Of a DNA stretch of 64,000 bases, positions 57,139 to 64,000 are shown piece by piece (positions within the stretch are counted from its first letter, which is position 1; each line of letters begins with the position of its first letter). The DNA lies in assembly GCA_965204685.1 (NCBI GenBank), contig OZ242004.1, positions 992,001 to 1,056,000 of the forward strand, given 5' to 3'. Position numbers and translations under genes: made by a program. The notes beneath the pieces are model-generated. The model saw nothing but the letters and a program-made list of their open reading frames with translations, ran no database searches and was not told the DNA's origin. Origin of the DNA: Bin87 sp965204685. GTDB taxonomy: Bacteria > Chloroflexota > Dehalococcoidia > Lucifugimonadales > UBA3495.

Positions 57139-58448
57139 GTCCCTTGCCGGATTTCGACGACAGATTCGTACAAGCGGTTTTGCTTGCCGGCCTGGCCAGC
57201 GCGCACGCTTGAGTTGATGATGCTATTGCCGACTCGGACCTCGCGAGGGGTATGGATGGCCGGCACTTCGAGTCCACAGTCTATTGCGATCTTGGCCAGA
57301 AATCGGTCCGTGGGAACGTGTACGCCCTGTACCACGCTGTTCCCGATGACAACCAAAGCGGATGCGCCGGGCCGCAGCACACGATGAACGCCCCGCATAA
57401 ACCGAACGCAATCGTTCAAATAGTTCGTGGCGTAATTCGCCCATCCCGTCCCACCGTACACGCCTTTCCCCGGATTCTGCTGGCCGATTCTATGGACGAC
57501 CTGATGTATTTCGTCGTCGGTGATAACAGTATCCAACTCAATCTGTGCTTGCTCTCTAGACAATTGCCATGATGTACCGAAGTTTTGCCATTCCAGAGCT
57601 TTGAGTTCCCTTGGAGACTGGCAAAACTGGAGCCAGTACATGTGGGGTCGAGTGTTACGATTGTAGTGGTAGTTGTTCATGTATGGCGGGGAGGTGATTA
57701 TCAGGTCTACGCTGGAAGGTTCCAGTTCATCTTCGCCAAAAAACGACTGAGCATGCACGACGCCATCCGGGCGCTGGAGACATACCCTTTGTGATCTGTA
57801 CCAATCGGAATCATCTGCAATTTCGGTCAGTTTTTTGACCAGGGTAGCAATCACCGGGAAATCGTCGACTTCTGCGCGGCCCACTGCTTTTCTTCTGCCA
57901 AGGCTCGGTTCATACGAATAGTTGGAGTAGTCAACCATGGTTGCGGCGAAAGCAAGCCGGATCACGTCCTTGATGACCTGATCATCTTGATCGCCGATGA
58001 AATCCATCAACAGCAGCACTTTGTCCAAAACCTTGGGGCTGTAAAACGGTGAGCGGGTTCGAAACCCATCAGGCGGTGATGACTTGGGTACAAGCCCGTC
58101 TGTATCAATGGACTTCGCGTAGAGGAGCAGCTCATCGATTGCTTGCCGGAGGGTAGAGGTTAGGATGCGATGGGCGCGCAGCTTCGTCTGGCAGACGAAA
58201 GCCGCGTAGGGATTGATTTCGAATCCTACCGCACGATGCCCAGCGCGATCGGCTTCGACCAGCGTCGTGCCGACACCTGCAAAGGGATCCAGGACCAATT
58301 GCCCGGTCCTGTTGGTATACCGGGTCAAAGCGTCTTCCGCAAAGCGTTGTGAATAACCGGCGACCCACGGCACCCAACGGTGGACCGGCACGCTTTTGTT
58401 TTGCGAGAACGCCGGATCCTGAAACGATCTTTCAGATGCTTTTGCCAT
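57135..58448 (-). CDS. DNA methyltransferase (amino-methylating, TSPPY) partner of the Eco29kI-type nuclease
   Basis: 437 residues from ATG 58448 (AAGG about 9 bases upstream; a start at 58499 is possible). The SAM-binding motif LVLDPFAGVGTTLVEADRAG comes early (about 50-70) and the catalytic TSPPYMNNYHYN late (about 270). This is the reverse of the order in the methylase at 46438. The relatively large spacing of about 200 residues probably holds the target recognition domain. TSPPY implies N4-cytosine or N6-adenine methylation. Confidence 0.85.
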   Translation of the reverse strand: MAKASERSFQDPAFSQNKSVPVHRWVPWVAGYSQRFAEDALTRYTNRTGQLVLDPFAGVGTTLVEADRAGHRAVGFEINPYAAFVCQTKLRAHRILTSTLRQAIDELLLYAKSIDTDGLVPKSSPPDGFRTRSPFYSPKVLDKVLLLMDFIGDQDDQVIKDVIRLAFAATMVDYSNYSYEPSLGRRKAVGRAEVDDFPVIATLVKKLTEIADDSDWYRSQRVCLQRPDGVVHAQSFFGEDELEPSSVDLIITSPPYMNNYHYNRNTRPHMYWLQFCQSPRELKALEWQNFGTSWQLSREQAQIELDTVITDDEIHQVVHRIGQQNPGKGVYGGTGWANYATNYLNDCVRFMRGVHRVLRPGASALVVIGNSVVQGVHVPTDRFLAKIAIDCGLEVPAIHTPREVRVGNSIINSSVRAGQAGKQNRLYESVVEIRQGT

Positions 58449-58677
58449 ACTAACGGGCCTTAATCGCGTCCCCCAAGCCACGTGCCTTCGTAAGCGCACG
58501 CCATTGCCCAGCGAGTGGGACGAATCATAATCCGCTCACTGCCAGACCGCAACACACGGATGCGGCTGGCGGCGCTCCAGCCCGCCGACAATTCGGACCG
58601 TTTCGGCAAACGTCTCGGCGGCATCGTCTATAATGGCGCCATCAGACCCCGCCTTTGCAGATGTCAGGTGAGCAGTT

Positions 58678-59298
58678 ATGACCATGGAACAAAACGAGAA
58701 CTGGCGCAAAGAGGTTTTCAATCTCCCGGAGAACCACGGATGGACGGCCAAGCCGGGGAACAAGGTGTTCATCGCTGACCGGGGCGCGCTGCGCTTCGAA
58801 ATCCCGCAGGAATGGCTGGTCGAGCCTTCCCGCAAGTCGATCAAGTTCCGCGACGGCAAGCCGCCCGACGACACCATGGGGCTGGAGGTCACCATATTCT
58901 ACGCCGGTTACGGCATGAACATTGACTGGAGCAGTTTGCCACTGCACCAGTTGATCAAGGACGTAACCGCGGAGGATGCCCCCGCCCGCCGCGGCCGGGC
59001 CAGCCGCCGCCGGCGCCGGGGCCTGGACGACACCAAACGGGGTTCTCCGATCACCGTCAAACTGGGCAACCTGGAAATGGCGTGGATCGAATCGGAGTTC
59101 TTCGACCCGGGCGAAAAGCGTCCGGCCCACTCCCTCCAGGCCATCACCCGCGACCCACAAAAGTCCATCCATGCCTTGCTCACCATGAGTTACTGGCCCG
59201 AGGACACTGAGCGCGCCAAATCCGTCTGGAACGATGTCCTGGGCACGCTGAAAATGGGCGAGCATTTTGACAGCCCGCTTAGAGGGCCGGGCGCCTGA
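58678..59298 (+). CDS. Hypothetical protein
   Basis: 206 residues; AGGTGA upstream. Alternating strand patterns (DRGALRFEIPQEWLVEP; GLEVTIFYAGYGMNIDWSSLPLHQLIKDV; HALLTMSYWPEDTERAKSVWNDVLGTL) suggest a small beta-sandwich. A basic linker RRGRASRRRRRG splits the halves. No family recognised; divergent from the Eco29kI-type system and could be its neighbour by chance. Confidence 0.6.
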   Translation: MTMEQNENWRKEVFNLPENHGWTAKPGNKVFIADRGALRFEIPQEWLVEPSRKSIKFRDGKPPDDTMGLEVTIFYAGYGMNIDWSSLPLHQLIKDVTAEDAPARRGRASRRRRRGLDDTKRGSPITVKLGNLEMAWIESEFFDPGEKRPAHSLQAITRDPQKSIHALLTMSYWPEDTERAKSVWNDVLGTLKMGEHFDSPLRGPGA

Positions 59299-59424
59299 AG
59301 CGCCTCTACCGAGCTCAATCAACGGCGCAGTATATTGAGTCGGTCCGGCTTCGACCGGACCAACAGATCCGGGCGCGCCAGCTAAAAGAGTCACGCTTAC
59401 CAGACAATCCCTGGAGGTCAATTA

Positions 59425-60366
59425 ATGTCAGTGATGGTTACCGGCGGGACCGGGTTTATCGGCAACCGCATCATTCGCAAGCTGGTGGAACGGGGCGAGG
59501 AGGTGGTCTGCTTTGACCTGGCGCCGCCGCGGGCGAACCTGCAGCCGCTGCTGGACCGCATATCCATTTACCGGGGCGACGTGACCCGCCTGGACCACCT
59601 GATGGAAGCGGTCAACCGTCACCACGTGGACCGTATCATCCACATGGCAGCCCTGCTGCCGCCGGACACGGAGGACCGGCCCGCCACCGGCATGGCGGTG
59701 AACATCGACGGCACCAACAACATCTTTGAGGCGGCCCGCTGGGGCAACATCCGCCGCGTGGTGTACGCCAGCAGCATCGCGGTCTATGGCGTGCAGGACA
59801 CCTTCGGAGACCGGCCGCTGATCGAGGACGACCTGCCGGCGCCCATCAACGTTTACGGCATGACCAAGGCGGTGAATGACTTCGCCGCCGCCCGCTACCG
59901 CACCCTGCACGGGCTGGACATTCGCGGGGTCCGCATCTGCACTGTCTTCGGGCACGGACGGGTCACGGGGATGACCGGCATGATCGGCGGCCTGATGATG
60001 TCCCTGCCGGCCATCGGGCAGCCGGTGAGCATGGACTTTGACCCGCAGGAAGCGTCTCCCATGATCCATGCGGAAGACGCCGCCGAGATCTTCGTTCGCG
60101 TGGCCCTGGCCGACAGCCTGAACCATCACATCTACATCAGCGGCGGCGAGTTGGCGACCATCGCTGACGTGGCGGACATGGTGCGCGCCTACATCCCCGA
60201 CGCCAGCATCACCACGGGCAGCCGCCCGGTGCCCCACGTGTACCTGGTGGACAACAGCCGCATGATGGCCGACGTGGGCTACGAACTGCCGCCCCTGCGC
60301 ATGCGTGTGCTGGACCATATCAACGACGCCCGGTTCGAGGCCGGCCTGGATCCCATCCGGGGGTAG
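59425..60366 (+). CDS. NAD-dependent epimerase/dehydratase (extended SDR)
   Basis: 313 residues. N-terminal VTGGTGFIGNRI, a Ser in VVYASSIAVYG and the YGMTK motif (YxxxK) of the active site. Extended SDR layout as in nucleotide-sugar epimerases or dihydroflavonol-type reductases; the C-terminal half PMIHAEDAAEIFVRVAL suits substrate binding. GGAGGTC precedes the ATG. Role in this context unknown. Confidence 0.88.
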   Translation: MSVMVTGGTGFIGNRIIRKLVERGEEVVCFDLAPPRANLQPLLDRISIYRGDVTRLDHLMEAVNRHHVDRIIHMAALLPPDTEDRPATGMAVNIDGTNNIFEAARWGNIRRVVYASSIAVYGVQDTFGDRPLIEDDLPAPINVYGMTKAVNDFAAARYRTLHGLDIRGVRICTVFGHGRVTGMTGMIGGLMMSLPAIGQPVSMDFDPQEASPMIHAEDAAEIFVRVALADSLNHHIYISGGELATIADVADMVRAYIPDASITTGSRPVPHVYLVDNSRMMADVGYELPPLRMRVLDHINDARFEAGLDPIRG

Positions 60367-60402
60367 ACGAACTTGCTACAATGGCGTTGGAGATAGATCG
60401 CC

Positions 60403-60999
60403 ATGATTGAGATCGCCGCCGCGGAAAACGAGCAGATCGCCGCCCTGTGCCAGCAGCATCACGTCCGCCGCCTGACCTGGCTTGGCAAACCCTTGCGCTC
60501 CGGGCCGGACGCTGACAGCGAGGCGGCGCTGCTGATTGAGTTCAACCCTGCCGACGTGCCGTCGCTGTCCCAGCTGGCGGCCATGGAGGACGAAATCAGC
60601 CGCATCCTGGGACGCAAAATCGACCTGCACCTGTACCTGCGGGAGATGTACCTGGGCTATGGGCCGAGGGAGGCGGGCATTGTCTATGACCGGGCCGACT
60701 ACATGGACATCCCCATGCCTAGAGAGAAGATCGCCGAGTTCTGCAAACGCAAAAAAATACTGTGGCTGGCCAAGTTGCCCTACCCAAGCCGCGAGTCTGT
60801 TGTTCAGTATGCCGACGTCAGTTTTCTTGCCGAGTTCGAGCCGGGCGCCAAAGTGGGTTGGGACATATTCACGATGGGTGATGAACTCGGTGAAGTGCTT
60901 GGTTGCCTGGCGAGCCTCGACAGAGCAGGACCAGGAGATGCTGATTGGATTTCCGAGTTGAAAAAAAACGCTCAAGTGCAGTATGAACGATCGCACTGA
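60403..60999 (+). CDS. Tandem degenerate MNT-type nucleotidyltransferase (antitoxin-like)
   Basis: 198 residues made of two diverged copies of an MNT nucleotidyltransferase-like fold. Copy one (about 1-95) reads IAALCQQHHVRRLTWLGK, then SEAALLIEFNPADVPSL; copy two (about 108-190) reads IAEFCKRKKILWLAKLP, then ADVSFLAEFEPGAKVG and DELGEVLGCLASL. Ordinary MntA has GS(x)n SDIDLLVEF. Here the GS is absent in both and the DxD is EA in copy one and DxS in copy two, so AMP transfer is unlikely. It overlaps the HEPN gene by 17 bases in antitoxin-first order. GGAG upstream. Confidence 0.75.
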   Translation: MIEIAAAENEQIAALCQQHHVRRLTWLGKPLRSGPDADSEAALLIEFNPADVPSLSQLAAMEDEISRILGRKIDLHLYLREMYLGYGPREAGIVYDRADYMDIPMPREKIAEFCKRKKILWLAKLPYPSRESVVQYADVSFLAEFEPGAKVGWDIFTMGDELGEVLGCLASLDRAGPGDADWISELKKNAQVQYERSH

Positions 61000-61342
61000 T
61001 CCAGAGCGCATCGGAGACATGGTCCGGCACGCCAATGAAGCAATAGCAGTGATGGGCGACACCGAATTTCCGGAGTTCTGCGATAACCGCCAATTGCAGC
61101 TGATGATTTTTTATCTGGTGGCAGTTGTGGGTGAAGCTGCCAGCAAGTGCAACGCGAATACGCTGCGACGCTACCCTGGTATTCTCTGGCACCAGGTTAG
61201 AGGTACGCGGAACCACTTGGTGCATGACTACTACAAAGTGGACCTGCTGACCGTGTATGAGATAGTCGTCGACCATCTACCCCTGCTTGTCTCTGCCCTG
61301 CAAACGACTACCGACAACTCCCAAGGAGGCCAACCATCATGA
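60983..61342 (+). CDS. hepT: HepT-like HEPN-domain toxin (DUF86)
   Basis: 119 residues. HEPN/DUF86 pattern: DMVRHANEAIAVM, LMIFYLVAVVGEAASKC, and the RNase motif R-x4-H in RNHLVHDYY, followed by LPLLVSALQTT. HepT enzymes cut RNA and are controlled by an MntA-type nucleotidyltransferase. Overlaps the tandem MNT gene by 17 bases and the luciferase-like gene by 4 bases, so all three are coupled. Confidence 0.82.
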   Translation: MNDRTDPERIGDMVRHANEAIAVMGDTEFPEFCDNRQLQLMIFYLVAVVGEAASKCNANTLRRYPGILWHQVRGTRNHLVHDYYKVDLLTVYEIVVDHLPLLVSALQTTTDNSQGGQPS

Positions 61343-62277
61343 GCGTTGCCATCGGCTACGTGCCCGGAGCATTCGGACAGGGAGGCGACGACCCCAACTT
61401 CCTCCGCACGCTGGTGGAACTGGGCGACCGGTACGAGTACGACTCGATCTGGCTCAGCGACCGCATCTGCAGCGACCGGTTCAGCCTGGAGCCCATGGTG
61501 GCCCTGTCGCTGGTGGCCGGGTATTCGGACCGCCTGAAGTTCGGCACCAGCGTGCTGGCGCTGCCGCTGCGCAATCCGGTGGTGCTGGCCAAGCAGGTGG
61601 CGACGCTGGACTGGCTCTCCCAGGGCCGTTTCTTCCCGGCGGTGGGCCTGGGCCAGGAGGATCCGGATGAGTACGAGGCGTGCGGCGTGCCCAAGGCGGA
61701 CCGGGCGCGACGCACCGACGAGGCCATCGAGCTGATGCGCCGGCTGTGGGAGGAGGAAGGCGTCACCCACGAGGGCGAGTTCTTCACCACGCACAACGTG
61801 TCGGTAACACCGCGCACCTTCCTCAAGCCCTCGCCTCCGGTATGGATCGGCGGACGCAGTCCGGCCGCGGCGCGCCGCGTGGGCCGCGTGGGCGACGGCT
61901 GGCTGGTATCCAGCGCTACCCCCGAGGAAGTGCGGTCGGGCCGGGAGATCGTCTTCGAGACGGCCCAGCAGTACGACCGGGAGATCGAAGAGGACCACGT
62001 GGGCGTCCTGGTTGGGTACTACATCTGCGACGACCGGAAGGAGGGCGAGGCCCGGTCGGAGCAGTTCGTCACCCGCCAACGCCCGGACGCGCATTTCACC
62101 GAGTACTCGGCCGTCGGCACCTCGGAGCAGATCGGCGACTTCATCCAGGAATACATCGATGCTGGCGGGTTCAAGTTCGTGATCCGGCCGCTGTGCGCCG
62201 GGACGGAGTCCATGGAGCAGCTTGAGCAGGCCGGCGAAGAGATCCTGCCGCGCTTCCACGGGCCGCTGGGCGCCTAG
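61339..62277 (+). CDS. LLM-class flavin/F420-dependent oxidoreductase
   Basis: 312 residues; ATGA overlap with the HEPN gene. Blocks YEYDSIWLSDRICSDRF, LKFGTSVLALPLRNPVVLAKQVATLDWLSQGRFFPAVGLGQ (in pieces) and PPVWIGGRSPAAARRVGRVGDGWL. It is the fifth luciferase-like gene of the window. GGAGGCC upstream. Substrate unknown; coupling with a toxin pair is odd and may be accidental. Confidence 0.88.
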   Translation: MSVAIGYVPGAFGQGGDDPNFLRTLVELGDRYEYDSIWLSDRICSDRFSLEPMVALSLVAGYSDRLKFGTSVLALPLRNPVVLAKQVATLDWLSQGRFFPAVGLGQEDPDEYEACGVPKADRARRTDEAIELMRRLWEEEGVTHEGEFFTTHNVSVTPRTFLKPSPPVWIGGRSPAAARRVGRVGDGWLVSSATPEEVRSGREIVFETAQQYDREIEEDHVGVLVGYYICDDRKEGEARSEQFVTRQRPDAHFTEYSAVGTSEQIGDFIQEYIDAGGFKFVIRPLCAGTESMEQLEQAGEEILPRFHGPLGA

Positions 62278-62318
62278 TCGAATCATTAAGGATCGCGGAA
62301 CTCGTCAGGGGCTCGCCA

Positions 62319-62780
62319 ATGAACGCGGCTCAACGGACGGTTTTTGGCGTGTTGGCGGCGGCGCTGCTGGCGCTGGCGCTGGTGGGTTGTTCGGCCGAAG
62401 AACCGCCGGCGCCGAGTTACAGCGCCACCCAGCCCGTCTCCGACGCGGCGGCGGTGGTTGTGCCCGACCTGTCGGCGAACGCACGGGCCGGCGAGCAAGT
62501 ATTCAACGCCAACTGCGTACTGTGCCACGGACCAAACGCGTCAGGCACGGGTCTTGGACCGCCCCTGGTACACAAGATCTACGAACCGGGGCATCACCAG
62601 GACTTCACCATACAGAGCGCGGTGCGGAATGGGGTTCCGGCGCACCACTGGCCGTTCGGGAACATGCCCCCGGTTCCTGCGGTGTCGGACGAGGATATTC
62701 CCAACATCATCTGCTACATCCGCGAGCTGCAGCGCGCCAACGGCATCATCGCGCCTGACGCCGACATCGCCGCGTGTTGA
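62319..62780 (+). CDS. c-type cytochrome lipoprotein
   Basis: 153 residues. Signal segment ending LVGC (Cys24, lipobox), Ala/Pro linker, then the haem motif CVLCH (Cys66, Cys69, His70) and probable Met ligand in PFGNMPPVP (Met116), followed by IPNIICYIRELQ. A single-haem class I cytochrome on the outer membrane face. Mature size fits electron shuttling. It lies 41 bases after the luciferase-like gene. Confidence 0.9.
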   Translation: MNAAQRTVFGVLAAALLALALVGCSAEEPPAPSYSATQPVSDAAAVVVPDLSANARAGEQVFNANCVLCHGPNASGTGLGPPLVHKIYEPGHHQDFTIQSAVRNGVPAHHWPFGNMPPVPAVSDEDIPNIICYIRELQRANGIIAPDADIAAC

Positions 62781-62839
62781 GCCGGACATGGTCGGCGACG
62801 TATGATGGAATGCAATAGCGAAGCAAGGGGGTGAGGGTC

Positions 62840-63103
62840 ATGGCCAGAGTGTTTGTGCCAACCATGCTGCAGGCGACGACGGGCGGGGTGAAGGAAGTCG
62901 AGGTTGCCGCCCGCAACGTGCGACAGGTGATCGAGCAACTGGACGCGCAGTTCCCCGGCATCGCCAACCGACTGATGGAAGACGGCGAAATCCGGTCGAA
63001 CCTGGCGGTGGCGGTGGACGGCGAAGTTGCGCGCATGGGCCTGATGGAGCGGGTCGGCGAGAACGCCGAGATACACTTCGTTCCGGCCATCGGCGGCGGA
63101 TAG
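62840..63103 (+). CDS. MoaD/ThiS family sulfur-carrier protein
   Basis: 87 residues from ATG 62840 (GGGGGTGAGGG upstream). Beta-grasp layout: VFVPTMLQATTGGVKEVEVAARNVRQVIEQL, then IRSNLAVAVDGEVA and the C-terminal FVPAIGGG. The terminal Gly-Gly is what MoaD/ThiS proteins use for thiocarboxylate formation; the extra Gly may need trimming. Carrier for molybdopterin, thiamin or a tungsten cofactor; no partner gene is nearby. Confidence 0.88.
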   Translation: MARVFVPTMLQATTGGVKEVEVAARNVRQVIEQLDAQFPGIANRLMEDGEIRSNLAVAVDGEVARMGLMERVGENAEIHFVPAIGGG

Positions 63104-63185
63104 GCCAACCGGGTCAGGGCAATCGCGTCTTAATCAGCGATGGCACCGGAGTTGAAATTTGCAGCAGTGAACGGTGAATTTGCAC

Positions 63186-63220
63186 CGGGATAAACAGGAT
63201 GAACGAGATGGACAGGATAA
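63186..63220. repeat. Dispersed repeat, family E
   Basis: CCGGGATAAACAGGATGAACGAGATGGACAGGAT. Shares GGATAAAC-GGATG-ACGAGATGGACAGG words with 8836 and 22613. Confidence 0.45.
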
Positions 63221-63378
63221 TTCGATCCGGGGGGTTGAGTAATTGGGAGAGTTTATGGGACTTCCAGACGCGGTGAATACCTGCATATTATCATTCATCA
63301 ATATACAATCCAGGCGCTAGTATCTTACGTTCTGAAGACGTGATTACCTTGCCAACCGGGTGGTCCGGCGCGCCTGTA

Positions 63379-64000
63379 ATGAAAACGGCAAGCATAATTG
63401 CGGCGGTCTGCGTCCTAGGCGCGCTGGCCGCGATCTCTCTCTTTACGGACACCACTTACGCGCGGGAACCGGACTGTCCGTCCAGTTGGCCACAAGAGCC
63501 GACGGAGCAGTTTTTCTCCGACTCCGAAGGCGCGGAGTGGTTCGTCATACGCAGCGCGGATAGCAACGGCTACGAGACGGTGCGGGCATATCGGGCGGAT
63601 GACGGCTACCAGACCGGATACGTTCCAGGCTCGCCTGACGAGGTGTGTTACCTGCTGGTACGGCGGCCGGAGAGCCCGGAGGACCTGGCCGAGGCGCAGC
63701 GGGTGGTCTTTCGCGCTGAACAGGAGCCGGAGGAAACCGTCCGTGCAGTTTCCAAAACATTGTTTCGGGAGTTCTATGACCGTCTGATTCCGGAGGGTCT
63801 GTACGGCCCCAACCCCGACCCCAAGTGGGGGGACCTGTTCGTCGTCTTTTCCGACCGGGAGCGAGCGTGCATTGCGGACGCATTGGGCGAGGAAAGGCTC
63901 GCCACCGTGTTGCAGACCTCGGTCTTCCCTGACGCCGAACCTCAGCAGGAGGAAGTCCTCATATTGGACCGCCTTTTGGAGACAGGCTGCCTTTCGGAGG
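63379..64000 (+). CDS. Secreted hypothetical protein, partial (runs off the window)
   Basis: 207 codons seen from ATG 63379, open to the window end. A signal-like start (MKTASIIAAVCVLGALAAISL) with a likely signal-peptidase site near YAREPDC; then a soluble region rich in Glu, Asp and Pro with Trp and Tyr (WFVIRSADSNGYETVRAYRA; VCYLLVRRPESPEDLAEAQ). No domain recognised. No strong ribosome site, so the start is provisional. Confidence 0.6.
   Translation, partial: MKTASIIAAVCVLGALAAISLFTDTTYAREPDCPSSWPQEPTEQFFSDSEGAEWFVIRSADSNGYETVRAYRADDGYQTGYVPGSPDEVCYLLVRRPESPEDLAEAQRVVFRAEQEPEETVRAVSKTLFREFYDRLIPEGLYGPNPDPKWGDLFVVFSDRERACIADALGEERLATVLQTSVFPDAEPQQEEVLILDRLLETGCLSE

Noticed and set aside
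1..64000. tRNA, rRNA, CRISPR array or large riboswitch
   Set aside because: No cloverleaf-like sequence, no conserved rRNA words, no regularly spaced direct repeats with unique spacers; a covariance-model scan would be needed to exclude small structured RNAs.

Overview
The window comes from a GC-rich bacterium, most likely a member of the Chloroflexota close to the marine SAR202/Dehalococcoidia lineages. This is inferred from gene content, since no rRNA marker is present. The clues are five flavin/F420-type luciferase-like oxidoreductases in 64 kb, paired carboxymuconolactone-decarboxylase-like genes, a Rieske ring-hydroxylating dioxygenase, amidase, amidohydrolase and SDR genes for catabolism of diverse organics, and a lipoprotein whose anchor is followed by a long Val/Glu-periodic linker of a kind familiar from Chloroflexota binding proteins. 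I saw no tRNA, rRNA or CRISPR array.

Layout. 0.2-8.2 kb: glycine-betaine-type binding lipoprotein, RraA-like protein, CMD protein, NHL-repeat protein, DUF1800 protein, small membrane proteins, and a B12-binding/radical-SAM-like protein that has lost its cluster cysteines. 8.3-15.7 kb: AI-2E-type permease, thioredoxin-like lipoprotein, two luciferase-like oxidoreductases with small membrane/coiled-coil neighbours, a second CMD protein, a PD-(D/E)XK-like protein. 15.7-24.4 kb: TldD/PmbA protease pair, a VapBC module with an unusual triple-tailed antitoxin, GatC-like protein plus amidase, two tandem Leu/Ile/Val-type binding lipoproteins, a PaREP1/HEPN-like gene. 24.5-32.6 kb: minus-strand catabolic and transport block (amidohydrolase, Zn-alcohol dehydrogenase, SDR, NMT1-like binding protein, ABC exporter, luciferase-like enzyme).

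32.8-38.2 kb is a lower-GC accessory island. It holds a membrane-protein gene split by an IS5-family element (3-bp TAA duplication; removing the IS restores one reading frame exactly), a HicA toxin preceded by three HicB-like genes, and small orphan genes. 38.2-45.4 kb returns to catabolism: DinB/maleylpyruvate-isomerase-like protein, Rieske dioxygenase alpha/beta with two tiny upstream genes, hydroxyisobutyrate-dehydrogenase-like enzyme, DUF3574 lipoprotein, luciferase-like enzyme. 45.5-64 kb carries two restriction-modification systems, a second VapBC flanked by about 105-bp direct repeats, a Cys/Gly-tailed HesB-like protein, pentapeptide-repeat protein, gamma-glutamyltransferase, HNH nuclease, FAD oxidoreductase, an ABC-2 exporter, an epimerase, a HEPN/MNT-like toxin-antitoxin pair whose antitoxin is a tandem degenerate nucleotidyltransferase, a fifth luciferase-like enzyme, cytochrome c and a MoaD/ThiS protein.

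Across the window, intergenic spaces hold several families of short palindromic repeats that nest inside one another. One of these palindromes also sits in frame inside the IS transposase. The most unusual signals are this repeat ecology, the expanded or duplicated antitoxins (three HicB, triple-tailed VapB, double MNT) and the radical-SAM-like protein without cluster cysteines.
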